Position numbers and translations under genes: made by a program. Shown here one piece after another: positions 1-10,670 of a stretch of 64,000 nucleotides of DNA. The stretch covers positions 78,173,560-78,237,559 of the forward strand of contig OY986438.1 of the NCBI GenBank assembly GCA_963920525.1. The letters are read 5' to 3'. Each line of letters opens with the position of its first letter. Position 1 is the stretch's first letter. Below the pieces are notes generated by a model. The model was not told the DNA's origin, did not search any database, and worked only from the letters and a program-made list of their open reading frames with translations. Source of the DNA: Dichetophora obliterata. Lineage: Eukaryota > Arthropoda > Insecta > Diptera > Sciomyzidae.

Positions 1-569
1 TGGCAGTGGAAATCCACTCATCCAGCACTACAACAACCAATGCAACTCCGCTGCAGCATCCACAACTGGCGCTCCAAAACGCATGACCATCCAACAGCCC
101 ATTGTATCATCAACAGCTTTAACGCAGCGAACCAACACCCAGAACGCTACGGAAGCACAGGTGGTATTTCCTCATGCCTGTGTCGGTAAGCAATAGCTGT
201 TTAAATACGATTTTATAGTTTCAAGAACGCCTGCTCCCAAGAGTATATTTCTGATCCGAGTCGACTGAGCTGTTGTTGCTTGTCGACCCAGGTATGAGGA
301 AATGTGGCCATTTCTCGCGTTCATGAAATTGATTTTTTATTTTAAAATACTTCATTTGTATTCAAATTTAAGCAAAAACTACGATTAAGTTAGATTCTCG
401 ATTTGCATTAAAACCAAATCAGACGAAACAAATTTAAATTTAAATTAAAAATAAGTTAAAGTATACACTTATATTTAAATATATTAAGACTAATACAATT
501 AACCATAAAATAATACAACTTACAATAAACTTAATTTAATACAGCTTAAAATAAACTTAATATAATATA

Positions 570-790
570 TATTAAAATTTAAATCGATTTGAAACATATT
601 CAAATTAAAATTTACATCGATGTAGAACCAATTCAAATTAAAACTTAACTCGATTTAAAACAAATTCAAATTTAAATCGATTTAAAACAAAAACACATTA
701 AAATTTAAATCGATTTAAAACATATTCAAATTAAAATTTACATCGATGTAAAACCAATTCAAATTAAAATTTAACTCGACATAAATAAAA
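570..790. repeat. Degenerate tandem repeat with TCGATTTAAA/ATCGATG motifs in the LTR
   Basis: Phrases such as ATTTAAATCGATTT, ACATATTCAAATTAAAA and TTTACATCGATG recur in a diverged repeat of roughly 130 bp. The same block is present in the right LTR (about 18640-18850). Confidence 0.6.
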
Positions 791-1145
791 ACAAACTAAT
801 ACATATTAAAATTGAAATAAATAAAAACTAACTTAATAAAAAACAAATATACAACCAAACTAATACATATTAAAATTGAAATAAATAAAAACTAACGTAA
901 TATAAAACAAATATACAACCAAACTAATACATATTAAAATTGAAATAAATAAAAACTAACGTAATATAAAACAAATATACAACCAAACTAATACATATTA
1001 AAATTGAAATAAATAAAAACTAACTTAATATAAAACAAATATACAACCAAACTAATACATACTAAAATTGAAATAAATAAAAACTAACTTAATATAAAAC
1101 AAATATACAACCAAACTAATACATATTAAACTCGAAATAAATAAA
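790..1145. repeat. 64-bp tandem repeat in left LTR, six copies
   Basis: The phrase CTAATACATAT recurs near 797, 860, 924, 988, 1052 and 1116, a period of 64 bp. Each unit also contains AATAAATAAAAACTAAC and ACAAATATACAACC. The right LTR has fewer, less regular units (18857-19170), so the array has changed since the two LTRs were identical. Confidence 0.85.
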
Positions 1146-1584
1146 CACAAACTTAATAACAAATACTGTAAAAAACCTATTACTATCTAAAATTAAAATA
1201 CAAAAACACTTAATTATCGGTATGAATATAGTTTAGCTTGTAAAGCCCATTTATTTAACAAGTAAACAATGGATGAAAGAAAAACTACCCAATATCTAGG
1301 TTAAACAATTAGAGAATCAAATACTAGACATGATATCTATTAAATCTAAACGTATAAATTAAAATTAATTATCTTCATTGAATGAACTTTCATGATAAAG
1401 CTAATGTATAGCACACCATTAAATTTGTTAACTTTTTTTTTTCGATACTAAGATGTTAAACCAAAACAAAATTTTATTTGAATAATACCTTTATTACTAA
1501 CCATTTGATTATTCATTTTGCCCATACACATTTCTATTATATAGAAATTGTATGAAATTAAATTTATAAGTTTTTCTTATGGTC

Positions 1585-2081
1585 TATATAATACATTAAA
1601 ACAAATGTAAAATGCATTGCTAAAAGTTAATCTTTTATTTGGTCAAGGGAGTAGAAGATATTTGCTTTTGGGAGGGTTTTTTTTAAAACATTATGCCCCT
1701 AAACCCTCACGGAAGGGTGGGAAAAGTGTGGGCCGAGCTCGTCCACCAGAGCTCAAAGAGTAGTTGTTGGATGATTGGGCCAGGGGTGCCCAAACGGTTT
1801 CCTTTATTATTGTTTATTTTTTTTTTACTTGATTTATATTTTCTCGTTTCAGGAAAATTTTTTTTTGTATTTTTGGTTTGGAATCACCGACGTGCCGATG
1901 ACGTATGCACGTGATTATTTGTACGGCAAGGGTACATGTGGACGGCCACAAGACCCCACACCACATCTCACCGAGCTGCTAGCAATGGCTAACTAGCACG
2001 TGCAGCCGTGGCCAACCTAGTGTCCGCGGGTCACTGGACCGGGGTGATGGTGCCACCTCTGTGAGTGAGCGGCCTAATAAA
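1585..2081 (+). promoter_or_regulatory. Possible LTR TATA box and polyadenylation signal
   Basis: TATATAA at 1585-1591 and AATAAA at 2076-2081 lie in the order expected of a U3-R-U5 layout before the LTR end at 2268. The TATATAA is kept in the right LTR at 19522, but the AATAAA is changed to TTATAAA there. In such AT-rich DNA both motifs could be chance. Confidence 0.25.
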
Positions 2082-2271
2082 TACTGGTCATTGAGAACCA
2101 GGGTCGCTGTAAAAGGTGCCCTCTAACTACAATAAATACCCAGGGCCGCCGTCTCCGAGAGATGGTAGCACCGCTCCACAACAACAAAATTTTAAAATTT
2201 TGAAATTTAAAATTTTATTTTTAAATTTTAACGTCTTACGGTGCCCGGTAAACTTCGTTTCCGTTACAAAT

Positions 2272-2289
2272 TGGCGCCCAACGTGGGGC
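2272..2289 (+). promoter_or_regulatory. Primer-binding site, tRNA-Lys
   Basis: TGGCGCCCAACGTGGGGC begins three bases after the LTR end. It is the exact 18-nt complement of the 3' end of Drosophila-type tRNA-Lys including CCA (recalled tRNA sequence). It marks the start of minus-strand DNA synthesis for the outer element. Confidence 0.85.
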
Positions 2290-2937
2290 CGATAAAAATT
2301 TTGTAATTATCGACTCTCTCCGTAAATCTTTTTTTTTGTGATGTTCGGTAGCGCGTCGGTAATTCAAACCAAAGAGTACATTTTTTTTCTAGCAGTTTTT
2401 TTCTGTCAAAAATTTGTGATTTTGTTTTTTTTTTATATGTATTTTGAATTGGATAGTCAGGGTTGGCTGCTGGAATATCCGTCTGTGACATTAATCTGCA
2501 TTCGAATCCGCGGTCAAATCACTGAAATGATTAATTCCTTTGTGTTTGATATGAAAACTGTGATTGATATTAAATTTTAATTTTTAAATTTTCAATAACT
2601 AAATTTATTAAATAATTTTTTTTTTGTCTTCTTGCGTGATGATATCGGGTTCGGAGGTAGTGTCGAGTGTTGCCTGGAATTGCGATGTTGTTGCGTTTAG
2701 TGCGCATGTCGACCGCTTCACTCGGGACTATTTTTCTGGACTTCGTGTCATCACGTGAGCCCATTTAAGTTGATGTTTCCGGTTAATTAGCAAGTTTTTT
2801 TTTATTATCTATTGGACCCCCTGACTCAATCGACCAACAACCGCTCAAAATAAATTCAAAGCAAAACTCTCTCTTCTAAGACCAAATTAATAATACCTAT
2901 ACATTTATATTTATAAATTTTTGATTTTTTTTTTACC
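2290..2937 (+). other. Untranslated leader of the outer element
   Basis: No convincing coding frame between the primer-binding site and the first gag ATG at 2938. The stretch is T-rich with several poly-T runs. Packaging signals cannot be recognised by eye. Confidence 0.5.
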
Positions 2938-3849
2938 ATGCCTTTGCATCATAGTGATGAAAATTTACCGGTACAGGTGGAGCTAGCTGGAAATTGCTGC
3001 AGCATTTGCTCGCTGTCCTTCGGCAAGGCTGATGACCTGGTGGCAACACCATGCAGACATATTTTCCACAAAGATTGCATATCCCCGTGGGTAATAAAGG
3101 CTCACAGCTGTCCGCTGTGCCGCACGTTGTGCACAGTTAAGAAACTTAAGCCATGGCAACCGAATCTGGTGGTCAATCCTCCTTTACTTTCTCCTGGTAG
3201 GCCGAATGAGAGCCAAGAGGCAGTACTGAAAGAACGTCCGGTCACTAGAAGCCAAAGAAACCTAGGTTTCAGTCAGGCACAACTACCAGATTTGAACATG
3301 TCGGGAATGCAACCCGTGCAAAAAGGGTCGGTCGAACTAAACTCTAACCAAGTAGCTAGCGCATTAACTCTAGGTCCTTCTGATAAATTTCAGTCCTCGG
3401 TGGCTCGACATCAGTATTCGGATAGTGATTTGCAGCACTTGATTAATGAGGCAGTTCGTACCGAACTCGCTAAATTGCAAATTAATCCAGTCAGATATAC
3501 TCCTCATGGAGTTACATACAGTAGTAACCCCTTGCGGAATTTTCAGCAAAACTTGGAGCCAATGTCAAGTATGAATTCGGCACCGAATGTTTATAGTGTT
3601 CCTCCACCAAACTTTATGCCCGCACCACCTTTAACTTTGGGTCACAGTCGACAGTTTGTCCAGAGTATGCCAGCTCAGTACACACCGAGTAGCATGCCGC
3701 ATAACAGTGTGTATGTGCCAGGACCTGCTTCGCAATTTGTACCGTCAGAGAACGTTGCCAGTTTGATGCAAAGTTTGCGAGGAGATTTTGGAGCATTGTG
3801 CTGTCATGCGCACATGTTGTTCGTTGGAAAGGCGCTTGAATGGTTTTAG
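2938..3849 (+). pseudogene. gag: Gag N-terminal part with RING-H2 finger (outer element)
   Basis: A 303-residue frame starting at the first ATG after the leader. Residues 21-61 form a complete RING-H2 finger: C21-C24, C39-H41, H44-C47, C58-C61, with the fold-typical spacings C-x2-C, C-x-H-x2-H-x2-C and C-x2-C. RING-H2 domains usually bind two zinc ions and often act as ubiquitin E3 ligases. Residues 65-250 are a Pro/Ser/Gln-rich linker. The last 25 residues look like the start of an Osvaldo-type capsid (GDFGALCCHAH), which then runs into a stop at 3847-3849. Similar capsid sequence resumes in another frame at 3788-4318, so the gene is broken by a stop and a frameshift. The RING being part of this Gag is seen directly; its role is inference. 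Confidence 0.75.
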
Positions 3850-4318
3850 CGTTACCATCGAAGGATTGTATGTGCCTAGGATTGAATGGGGTGCGTTGTG
3901 CTCAGAGCTTCGTAGTCAATTTTGCGATCGCAGAACCGATTTAGATATCATGGATCTGGTGCGCAATAGGAAGCAAAAGTTTGACGAAAAGTTTGATGAG
4001 TTTTATGAGGCAGTTTTGCAATTGACTGATAAATTACAGCGGCCTCTTGATTCTCATGTTTTGCTGGAGATTCTGCAAAGGAATTTGCGTTTGGATGTTA
4101 GGCGTAGTTTGTCGTATGTTCCCATACAAAGTGTTAGCCAGCTTCGCGCGTTTGTTCGGAAACGTGAATTGCTCGATGAAGAGTACGGGAGAAATTCTCG
4201 TAACTATCAAAATCAGCGTCAGGTTTCTGAGCTGGCATGCGAGTCTGGTGACACGAACGCTACACCTACCAATAAGAATAATGATGTTTTTTTAGATTTA
4301 CCAACTGCCCCTCATTAA
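3788..4318 (+). pseudogene. gag: Gag capsid C-terminal part (outer element)
   Basis: Continues the capsid in a different frame after the break near 3847. From about residue 25 the helical pattern (LCSELRSQFCDRR, FDEFYEAVLQLTDKL, SVSQLRAFVRKRELL) matches the capsid C-terminal region typical of Osvaldo/Ulysses-type Gag. No CCHC zinc knuckle is seen before the stop at 4316-4318. The first part of the frame overlaps the previous ORF out of frame and is not meaningful. A structural particle protein in a living element; broken here. Confidence 0.65.
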
Positions 4319-4407
4319 CTTCTGAGGCTGCATGCCAAACAGAGGCAATACCGGATGTACCATATGGTCAAATTCGAATTTTAAAACGCGAAAAAACGGA
4401 TTCTACT

Positions 4408-4827
4408 GTGCCAGAACGGAAGTTCAAATCGTTGCATGTTCGTTGGCTCGAATATAACGCTGCGCGCAGACGTATATTTCGGAGCGAGGGCTCCAGCCAG
4501 CCAAAGAGTAAACGAAAGCGAAGATCAAGTGCGAGATTGAGGCAATTTTGGAAAAAGGTCATGGCAATGAGGAAGTTTGTGTGTTCGGCGGTTTTGTCAG
4601 CGGTCCCGAGGAATGATGTTCGTCCTTACGCACCGGTCTCATTAGCCGGCGAAACGTTGATGGGGTTAATCGATACTGGCGCCACCATCAGCTGCATAGC
4701 CAACCAGTTGGCGCAAAGACTGATGTCTAGCGAGCAACATACCGGCAAAGGTATGCGATTAATCTTAAGACGGCGGACGGGACGAATCATTCTTCGGCGG
4801 GAGTTGTCGAAGCCCCCCCACCTTTAG
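4408..4827 (+). pseudogene. pro: Retroviral-type aspartic protease (outer element)
   Basis: The active-site motif LIDTGATISCIA is at about 4669-4703, the hallmark of retropepsin, which works as a dimer to cut Gag-Pol. The preceding 60 residues are basic (KSKRKRRSSARLRQF) and may be the nucleocapsid-protease linker. The frame runs out at 4825-4827 before the second half of the protease; the pol frame is picked up again at 4853, pointing to a frameshift at about 4750-4850. Family assignment is firm, activity is not expected. Confidence 0.7.
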
Positions 4828-4852
4828 AGGAGTCACAAAAGCACTCAAATTT

Positions 4853-6997
4853 TTGATTGTTCCAACTTTGTCTCAAGACTTGTATTTAGGAGTCGATTTC
4901 GTGAAAGCTTTCGGTTTGGCTGGAGATCTCTTTCTGGAAAATTACACCTGCTTTCCTGTTAGCCAGATTTGTGAAGTTGATTCCAACCACCATGTGTTAA
5001 CTGCTCGTCAGCAAGCAAGGCTAAACGCTACCATTTTAAATTTTCCATCTTTTTCTGAACAAGGCTTAGGCCGCACCAGCTTGATCAGTCACGTCATTGA
5101 CGTAGGGCATGCCAAACCTGTCAAACAACGGCATTTCTTGGTTTCTCCTGGGGTAGAAAAACTTCTTTTTGCTGAGGTCGACCGCATGTTGGCACTTGGT
5201 GTCATTGAGGTTTCTCAAAGTGCTTGGTCATCTCCTGTAGCATTGATCGTGAAACCAAATAAAGTGCGATTGTGTCTCGATGCGCGTAAGGTGAATGAGG
5301 TTTTTATGCAGGATGCTTATCCCCTGCCTCTCATTGATAGAATCCTCAGTCGGCTTCCTAAGGCTCAATTCATTTCGAGTTTGGATCTGAAGGACGCCTT
5401 CTGGCAGATTCCATTAGAAGCAGCGTCAAGGGATAAGACAGCCTTCACAGTGCCCAATCGGCCTTTGTACCAGTTTGTTACCATGCCTTTCGGCCTATGT
5501 AACGCACCGCAGACGATGTCTCGCTTGATGGACAAGGTCATACCTGCTCATTTGAGAACACAAGTTTTTGTATACTTAGACGATTTGCTTTTGATAACCG
5601 AGACCTTTGACGATCACCTAGCATTACTGCAGGAGGTAGCCATCTGTATTCGACATGCTGGTCTGACGATAAATATTGAAAAAAGTAAATTTTTACTCAA
5701 ACAAATTCGTTATTTGGGTCACGTGATTGGGCATGGAACCATCTGTACTGATCCAGAAAAGGTGCAAGCGATTCGAGATTTTCCCTTGCCAAAAACTGTG
5801 CGACAGCTTCGTCGTTTTCTCGGTGTCTGTGGATGGTACCGGAGGTTCGTGCTCAATTACGCTGCCATTTCAACCCCGTTGACCAACCTGTTGCAGAAAG
5901 CGAAAAAATTTGTTTGGACTGAGGAGTCGATAGCAGCTTTTGAGACCCTCAAAAATAGCCTTAGTAGTGCACCTGTGCTTCATAGCCCTGATTTTTCGCG
6001 TCCGTTTTCAATCCAATGCGATGCCTCTCAGTATGGAGTCGGAGCAGTTCTGGCTCAACGTGATGATGATGAAAATGAAGTCCCGATTGCGTATATGCCA
6101 CATAAATTTAACCAAGCGCAACGAAACTATACCGTTTCAGAACAAGAATGTCTTGCAGCGGTCATGGCCATAAAAAAATTTCGAGCTTACGTCGAAAGGC
6201 ATGAATTCGAAGTGATCACTGATCACGCGTCTTTAAAATGGTTAATGGGCCAAACCGACCTGCATGGCAGACTTGCTCGCTGGGCTCTGAAACTTCAAGG
6301 TTTCACATTTAAAATCATTCATCGCAAAGGTAGCCAAAACGTTGTTCCCGATTCGTTATCGAGAGTGCATTCGCCGGAGGATGCAGAAATTTCAGAACTG
6401 TCAGAGAACGCGGTTACGACTTGGGCAGTGTTGGATTTTTCTTCTGCACATTTTAAAACAGAAAATTATCTCGCACTGGTCAACGAGTTCCAAAAAAGTA
6501 GTGACCAACAGCCAGACATACAGGTAGTGAACGGCTTAATTTACAAGCGCTGTGAGTTTGCAAGCGGTAATCCCACACAAGAAGAACAGTCATGGAAACT
6601 CTGGGTGCCTGAGGAATTGAGAAGATCTCTCATTGTTGAAGCTCATGATCACCCAATGAGTTCTCATGGTGGAATTCACAAAACGCTTACGCGACTCAAA
6701 ATGTTGTATTTTTGGCCAAGAATGGCAAAACAAGTCCGCGACTATGTGCTGGCGTGTGAAGTTTGCAAACTGACCAAAGCTCCGAATTGCGTACTTCGTC
6801 CACCCATGGGACAACAACTAACTTCAACCCGAATCTTTCAGAGACTCTACGTTGACCTTTTAGGGCCTTACCCAAGGTCGCGCTCAGGACACGTGGGTTT
6901 GGTGATTGTGCTTGACCACCTGTCGAAGTTTCATTTCTTGGAACCAATTCGGAATTTGACAGCCAAAAAGATTGTCGAGAATTCTAGAGATTTCTAG
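4853..6997 (+). pseudogene. pol: Pol: reverse transcriptase, RNase H, integrase N-half (outer element)
   Basis: A 714-residue frame. The reverse transcriptase spans about residues 80-300, with the catalytic YLDD near residue 240 (nt 5572) and the LCLDARKVNE, SSLDLKDAFWQI and MPFGLCNAPQ motifs. RNase H follows (IQCDASQYGVGAVLAQ near residue 388; DHASLKWL near 460). The integrase zinc-binding H-H-C-C is at about residues 595-640 (HDHPMSSHGGIH ... CEVCK). The first catalytic Asp of integrase (YVDLLGPY) is near residue 667. The frame ends at a stop in a short repeated stretch (TTCTAGAGATTTCTAGAG, about 6980-6998); integrase continues in another frame. It lies downstream of gag and protease as in Gypsy elements. 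Confidence 0.85.
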
Positions 6998-6999
6998 AG

Positions 7000-7620
7000 A
7001 AGCGAATTTTCGCAATTTTCGGTGTTCCCGAAATTATAACCTCTGACAATGGCGTACAATTCCGATCTAATAGGTTTAAAGATTTAGTACAAAAATATGG
7101 TGTCGAGCATAATTTAACTGCAAATTATTCTCCTCAAGCAAATGCTGTCGAACGCGTGAATCGCTCAATAATCGCCGCTGTCCGCGTGTACATTCATCCA
7201 GACCAAAAAGATTGGGATGAAACCTTGTTCGCGATAAGTGCTGCACTTCGCAGCTCAGTTCACTCTTCTTCAGGTTTTTCACCATATTTTGTTGTGTTCA
7301 GACAAAATATGATATGTCATGCTAAAAGCTACGAACTTCTGCGAAAGCTAAAAATGCTGGAAGATCCCACAGCAGAGGTAAAACCTGAAGAGAGAACTGA
7401 GTTGATTCGAGAACAAGTGAGAGAGAATCTGCGTCAGGCATTTGAGAAAAATGAGAAAATTTACAACATGCGCTCACGTCCCGTGAGTTTTGAAGTTGGT
7501 CAGATTGTTTACCGAAGAAGTTTCGCCCAAAGCAAGGCCTCTGAGCATTTTTATGGGGTCGGCATACTAAAAGCTGGCTGACATGGCTAACAAACGGCTT
7601 GGTGTTTTTCATGCGAAAGA
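7000..7620 (+). pseudogene. int: Integrase core end and C-terminal domain (outer element)
   Basis: After the stop at 6995-6997, integrase sequence continues out of frame. TSDNGVQF (second catalytic Asp) is at about 7040-7065 and the catalytic Glu lies in QANAVERVNRS at about 7137-7170. The longest open frame is 7156-7581. The end of the usual C-terminal domain (KRLGVFHAKDIRE then stop) is found in yet another frame at about 7590-7619, so a small deletion shifted the frame near 7560-7580. All three D-D-E residues are present in the DNA but not in one frame. Confidence 0.75.
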
Positions 7621-7890
7621 CATTCGAGAATAGTGCCTTCAGTTCTTGTAACACGTGCTGGACGGTTTCGAATAACTGCTTTGTAACGGCACCAAATCTC
7701 ACCATTTGCGTTTTTGGGGTTGTTCGCGATGTGGTGTATTTGTTATCTAATCTTGGTACAAAATTTTCAATCTATACCACGTATCGTGAACACACCTTTG
7801 ATACCGCCTTGTATTTGGTTCAAAATACACAAGGTATTATCAAATGCGCAGCATCGTGAACGACCCTAACTCGTAAATGCGTCAAAGTGC
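7621..7890 (+). other. Non-coding 3' part of the outer element
   Basis: Starts right after the integrase stop. A 261-base open frame (7599-7859) shows no recognisable motif and is probably chance. No env-like membrane protein was recognised between integrase and the 3' LTR. Confidence 0.4.
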
Positions 7891-8190
7891 AATTGTGACA
7901 GCTGACATATTTTCAGTTGTGACAGCTGACATATTTGCAATTGTGACAGCTGACATATTTTCAATTGTGACAGCTGACATATTTGCAATTGTGACAGCTG
8001 ACATATTTTCAGTTGTGACAGCTGACATATTTGCAATTGTGACAGCTGACATATTTTCAATTGTGACAGCTGACATATTTGCAATTGTGACAGCTGACAT
8101 ATTTTCAACTGTGACAGCTGACATATTTTCGATTGTGACAGCTGACATATTTTCGATTGTGACAGCTGAAATATTTGCAAATTTGACAGC
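7891..8190. repeat. 24-bp minisatellite, about 12 copies
   Basis: The unit is GTGACAGCTGACATATTT followed by TCAATT or GCAATT. The two variants alternate for most of the array, giving a 48-bp higher-order unit. Each copy contains CAGCTG, a palindromic E-box. Open frames cross the array on both strands because 24 is a multiple of three; their repetitive peptides are artefacts. Confidence 0.9.
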
Positions 8191-8701
8191 TGAAATCGTT
8201 TTGAAAGTCATGAGATAGTGCCTCTTGCCAGTGTGATCGGCCCCAGTGTGTTACACAGCGTGTCGTAGTTCGCTAGCAAATTGTACATACGACTTGCATA
8301 GTGAAAACGCACGCTGTAAAATGGCGAAAAGAGCGATGGCTGGCGAACTTCCGGCGATAGCTCTTTCTTGATCTGGGTGGCCTGCAGGCAAATACAATAT
8401 GCAATACAATGCAGGCGCAACAGGAAAAAGAAGTGATCGTACATCGGATCGTGAATAATTCTTGGTTGTGCCTAAGTGTATGAAAAATTCTACCATCTTT
8501 ATTGTAACTGGTTATTTAATAAACAGTCGCGATTTTACAATAAATAAAAAGCGCAACGAAATTCTATTGAACTTTTAACCTTAAAAATAGGCATACGGTG
8601 ACGCATTTCATACACTTGGCAATATGAACCATTATTAGTATCCGAAATCGTTAATCGAATAAATAAAGAGCAACGTAAGAATTGTGTTGCTAACTGGGTA
8701 T
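8191..8701 (+). other. Outer-element 3' region, nothing coding seen
   Basis: Mixed-composition DNA from the minisatellite to the first base of the inner LTR. Overlapping minus-strand frames at 8208-8496 show no known motif. It probably belongs to the 3' untranslated part of the outer element. Confidence 0.35.
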
Positions 8702-10281
8702 TGTAGTATACCTATACATATTATTTAAATTACATCAATGTATTTCATTATAAAACAAGCTATAAATACTTTTCTTAAAATAAGTAATAATATAAAAACC
8801 TCTACTGTAATAATTTTCGAGAACATGCATTCAAACAATAAGAACATATGTTCATTCTAAGCACTACTATCTATCTCATTCACACACATGTACCCATATG
8901 GCTGAATACAAAACATATGATATTATATTATACTTTTTACTCCTACACAAATATGTTAACATATGATTTTGTTTACGTTTTCTATTAATATAAGTCTACT
9001 CACTCACACATATTAAACTATTAATACTTAATTACAAATATGTATTATGATATTCTACTATTACTCTTACACTAATTAAAGAACTTATGATTCTATTTAC
9101 ATTCTAAACTACACAAACAATTGTTAACTACCCTACAAGAAGACTATCGGTTATTTAACTAAGCAAAAGCGGTTTTTCTAAACTGAAATATCGGTTACCT
9201 CTTCATACCAAGTTTCGGTTATGCTAGGAAGAGCCTCGGGAAGAAATTAACCGAAACTCGTGTATACGTGTGATCTGGCATCCCTTTTTCACACGTATCA
9301 ATTTCCAATACCATTGAAATATAGCCGTCTCGCTCTCTCTCTAGTTAGGGTTAACATAAATACAGGTTATAGGTAACCAAATCTCACCAGACAAATCTAA
9401 CCGAAAACTCAGTTATATGTAACCGTTAGATATAACGTAAAAATCAGTTTTATCTAACGTACCTCTTAAAAAATAAAAATGCATGCAATTCGTTGGTGTC
9501 TTGAAACAAATGGTTTTAATTTATTATAACATTTTTTATTGTTGTTGTTGTTGTTCTTACTGTTGTTGCTGCTACTGCGAGCCACTTCTGTGCCGACGAC
9601 TTTGGGAGTGGAATTAGATGTGGCGAATGTTGAAATGCTCACTGCATTCTTGATATTGGCAAGCGTGCTTATTGGCTCATCCTTCTTTGATGGGTAGCAG
9701 CGTTCCAATAGTAAGCAATTTAAAGATATTTAATTTTTTTATTGCAGAACTTGGTTTTTGTTAGCGAAACCAGGAATGGTAAACTACAATGGCGGATACG
9801 CAAAAATTGGACATGATTTTTAATAATGATACCTTCTCTTTCTTTCACATGCACTTGCTAAAATGTTCATATTTTTCCCTGTTTCACAATTTTTGACACT
9901 GAAATGAGTATGCGAATGTGGTTGTAAACAGAAAAATGTATGTGATTGTGTTAGAGTTTTGGTTAGCTATTTCTTGTAGGGTAGTTTTAAGACAAAATAC
10001 CGTTATGCTTATTATAAAAGGATGAACATATTTGAAAATAAATCAATTAGTTTTTGAGCTTCTCAGCTGCCAGCTAATTCCTTGTTTTATTTTCAAAAGT
10101 CTCTGAGCTTTTCAAAAGCTGCCAACTTAAGAAAATTTTAAACTAAAAGCCTTTGCACTCTAAGTGAACGGCTAAAAATAAAAATACTTTAGAAGCCCGT
10201 GGCGAAGTTTTCGCTGGCTAATATTCATAGGCAGGTCCTTCAAATTAACTGTTTTTTTTTTATAAAACCGTACTTACTACA
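8702..10281 (+). repeat. 5' LTR of the inner element, interrupted
   Basis: Without the insertion at 9131-9981 and its extra TA the LTR is 727 bp, matching the 725-bp 3' LTR. It ends CTTACTACA immediately before the primer-binding site. Confidence 0.95.
9131..9981. mobile_element. 851-bp TA-flanked inverted-repeat DNA element inside the LTR
   Basis: Comparison with the uninterrupted 3' LTR (AACTAGTTTT at about 16756) shows an exact insertion duplicating TA: AACTA-CCCTACAAGAA ... TTCTTGTAGGG-TAGTTTT. The terminal inverted repeat is perfect for 11 bp and imperfect inward. A TA duplication suggests the Tc1/mariner group or a relative, but CCCTACAAG is not an end I can assign. An 80-residue minus-strand frame (9466-9708) with a poly-Asn run shows no transposase motif, so it is non-autonomous or decayed. 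Confidence 0.85.
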
Positions 10282-10670
10282 TGGCGATCCTGCCAAACCG
10301 GTCGCAAACAAAATTGCCGACAGCAGAAATCTGTGTACCGGAATACGTTCCTATGGGCAAGACGTCAGAGGCACCAATATATATGCTGACAAAAATCCCA
10401 GAACAGCAAGGGCCAAAACGTTTAAGCATCGAAGAATATTTGCGACGACAAGAACGCGCCAAAGAAGCCATCAGGACGGCCATTCCTACAGTCGCTAAAC
10501 TCAAACCAAGACGCGGAGGGCAACAAGTTCAGCTAAGACGAAGACTGGCTACTTTACGTCGAATGATTAACAGCAGCCCACCACCATCATGGCAAACGGC
10601 CACAGAATTATGGTCCAAAATTAACGAGTTGGAAGTTGAACTCGACCGCATCAGACAAACTAAAAACTGA
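10281..10670 (+). CDS. Uncharacterised basic 129-residue leader protein of the inner element
   Basis: The ATG uses the last base of the LTR and the first two of the primer-binding site. Codons 2-4 (Ala-Ile-Leu) lie inside the site. The frame is open for 129 codons with no stop before 10668. The middle is basic (KPRRGGQQVQLRRRLATLRR, about residues 73-92). The last third is probably helical and acidic/basic mixed (ELWSKINELEVELDRIRQTKN). I recognise no family. It lies upstream of gag, separated by 745 non-coding bases. Length, biased composition and position argue for a real accessory protein, but it could be a chance frame. Confidence 0.5.
   Translation: MAILPNRSQTKLPTAEICVPEYVPMGKTSEAPIYMLTKIPEQQGPKRLSIEEYLRRQERAKEAIRTAIPTVAKLKPRRGGQQVQLRRRLATLRRMINSSPPPSWQTATELWSKINELEVELDRIRQTKN
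10282..10295 (+). promoter_or_regulatory. Primer-binding site, tRNA-Arg
   Basis: TGGCGATCCTGCCA directly follows the LTR. It complements the 3' end of Drosophila-type tRNA-Arg(ACG) with CCA (recalled sequence) for 14 bases. tRNA-Arg priming is known for the 412/mdg1 group. Confidence 0.75.

Larger units (their letters stand above)
1..2268 (+). repeat. 5' LTR of the outer element (partial)
   Basis: Base 1 corresponds to base 17487 of the right-hand copy, and the two copies stay collinear to their ends at 2268 and 20203. The end TTACA is followed three bases later by the primer-binding site, which fixes the LTR boundary. Compared with the right copy it lacks a 583-bp block (junction at 291/292). 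It carries about 85 extra bases near 1205-1290 and one more 64-bp tandem unit. The LTR is very AT-rich up to about 1620, then has a GC-richer stretch to 2170. Short open frames at 1693-1996 lie inside it and are not considered genes. Confidence 0.85.

Noticed and set aside
1693..1996. Small ORFs in the left LTR, with a relative at 19576-19935 in the right LTR
   Set aside because: Frames differ between the two LTR copies through indels in T-runs; no conserved protein.
7621..7890. Envelope gene between integrase and 3' LTR of the outer element
   Set aside because: No signal peptide, membrane segment or long frame was found.
7891..8190. CRISPR-like array
   Set aside because: Units are contiguous without unique spacers, in a eukaryotic transposon.
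7866..8218. Overlapping repetitive proteins on both strands
   Set aside because: They are translations of the 24-bp minisatellite, which stays open because 24 is divisible by three.
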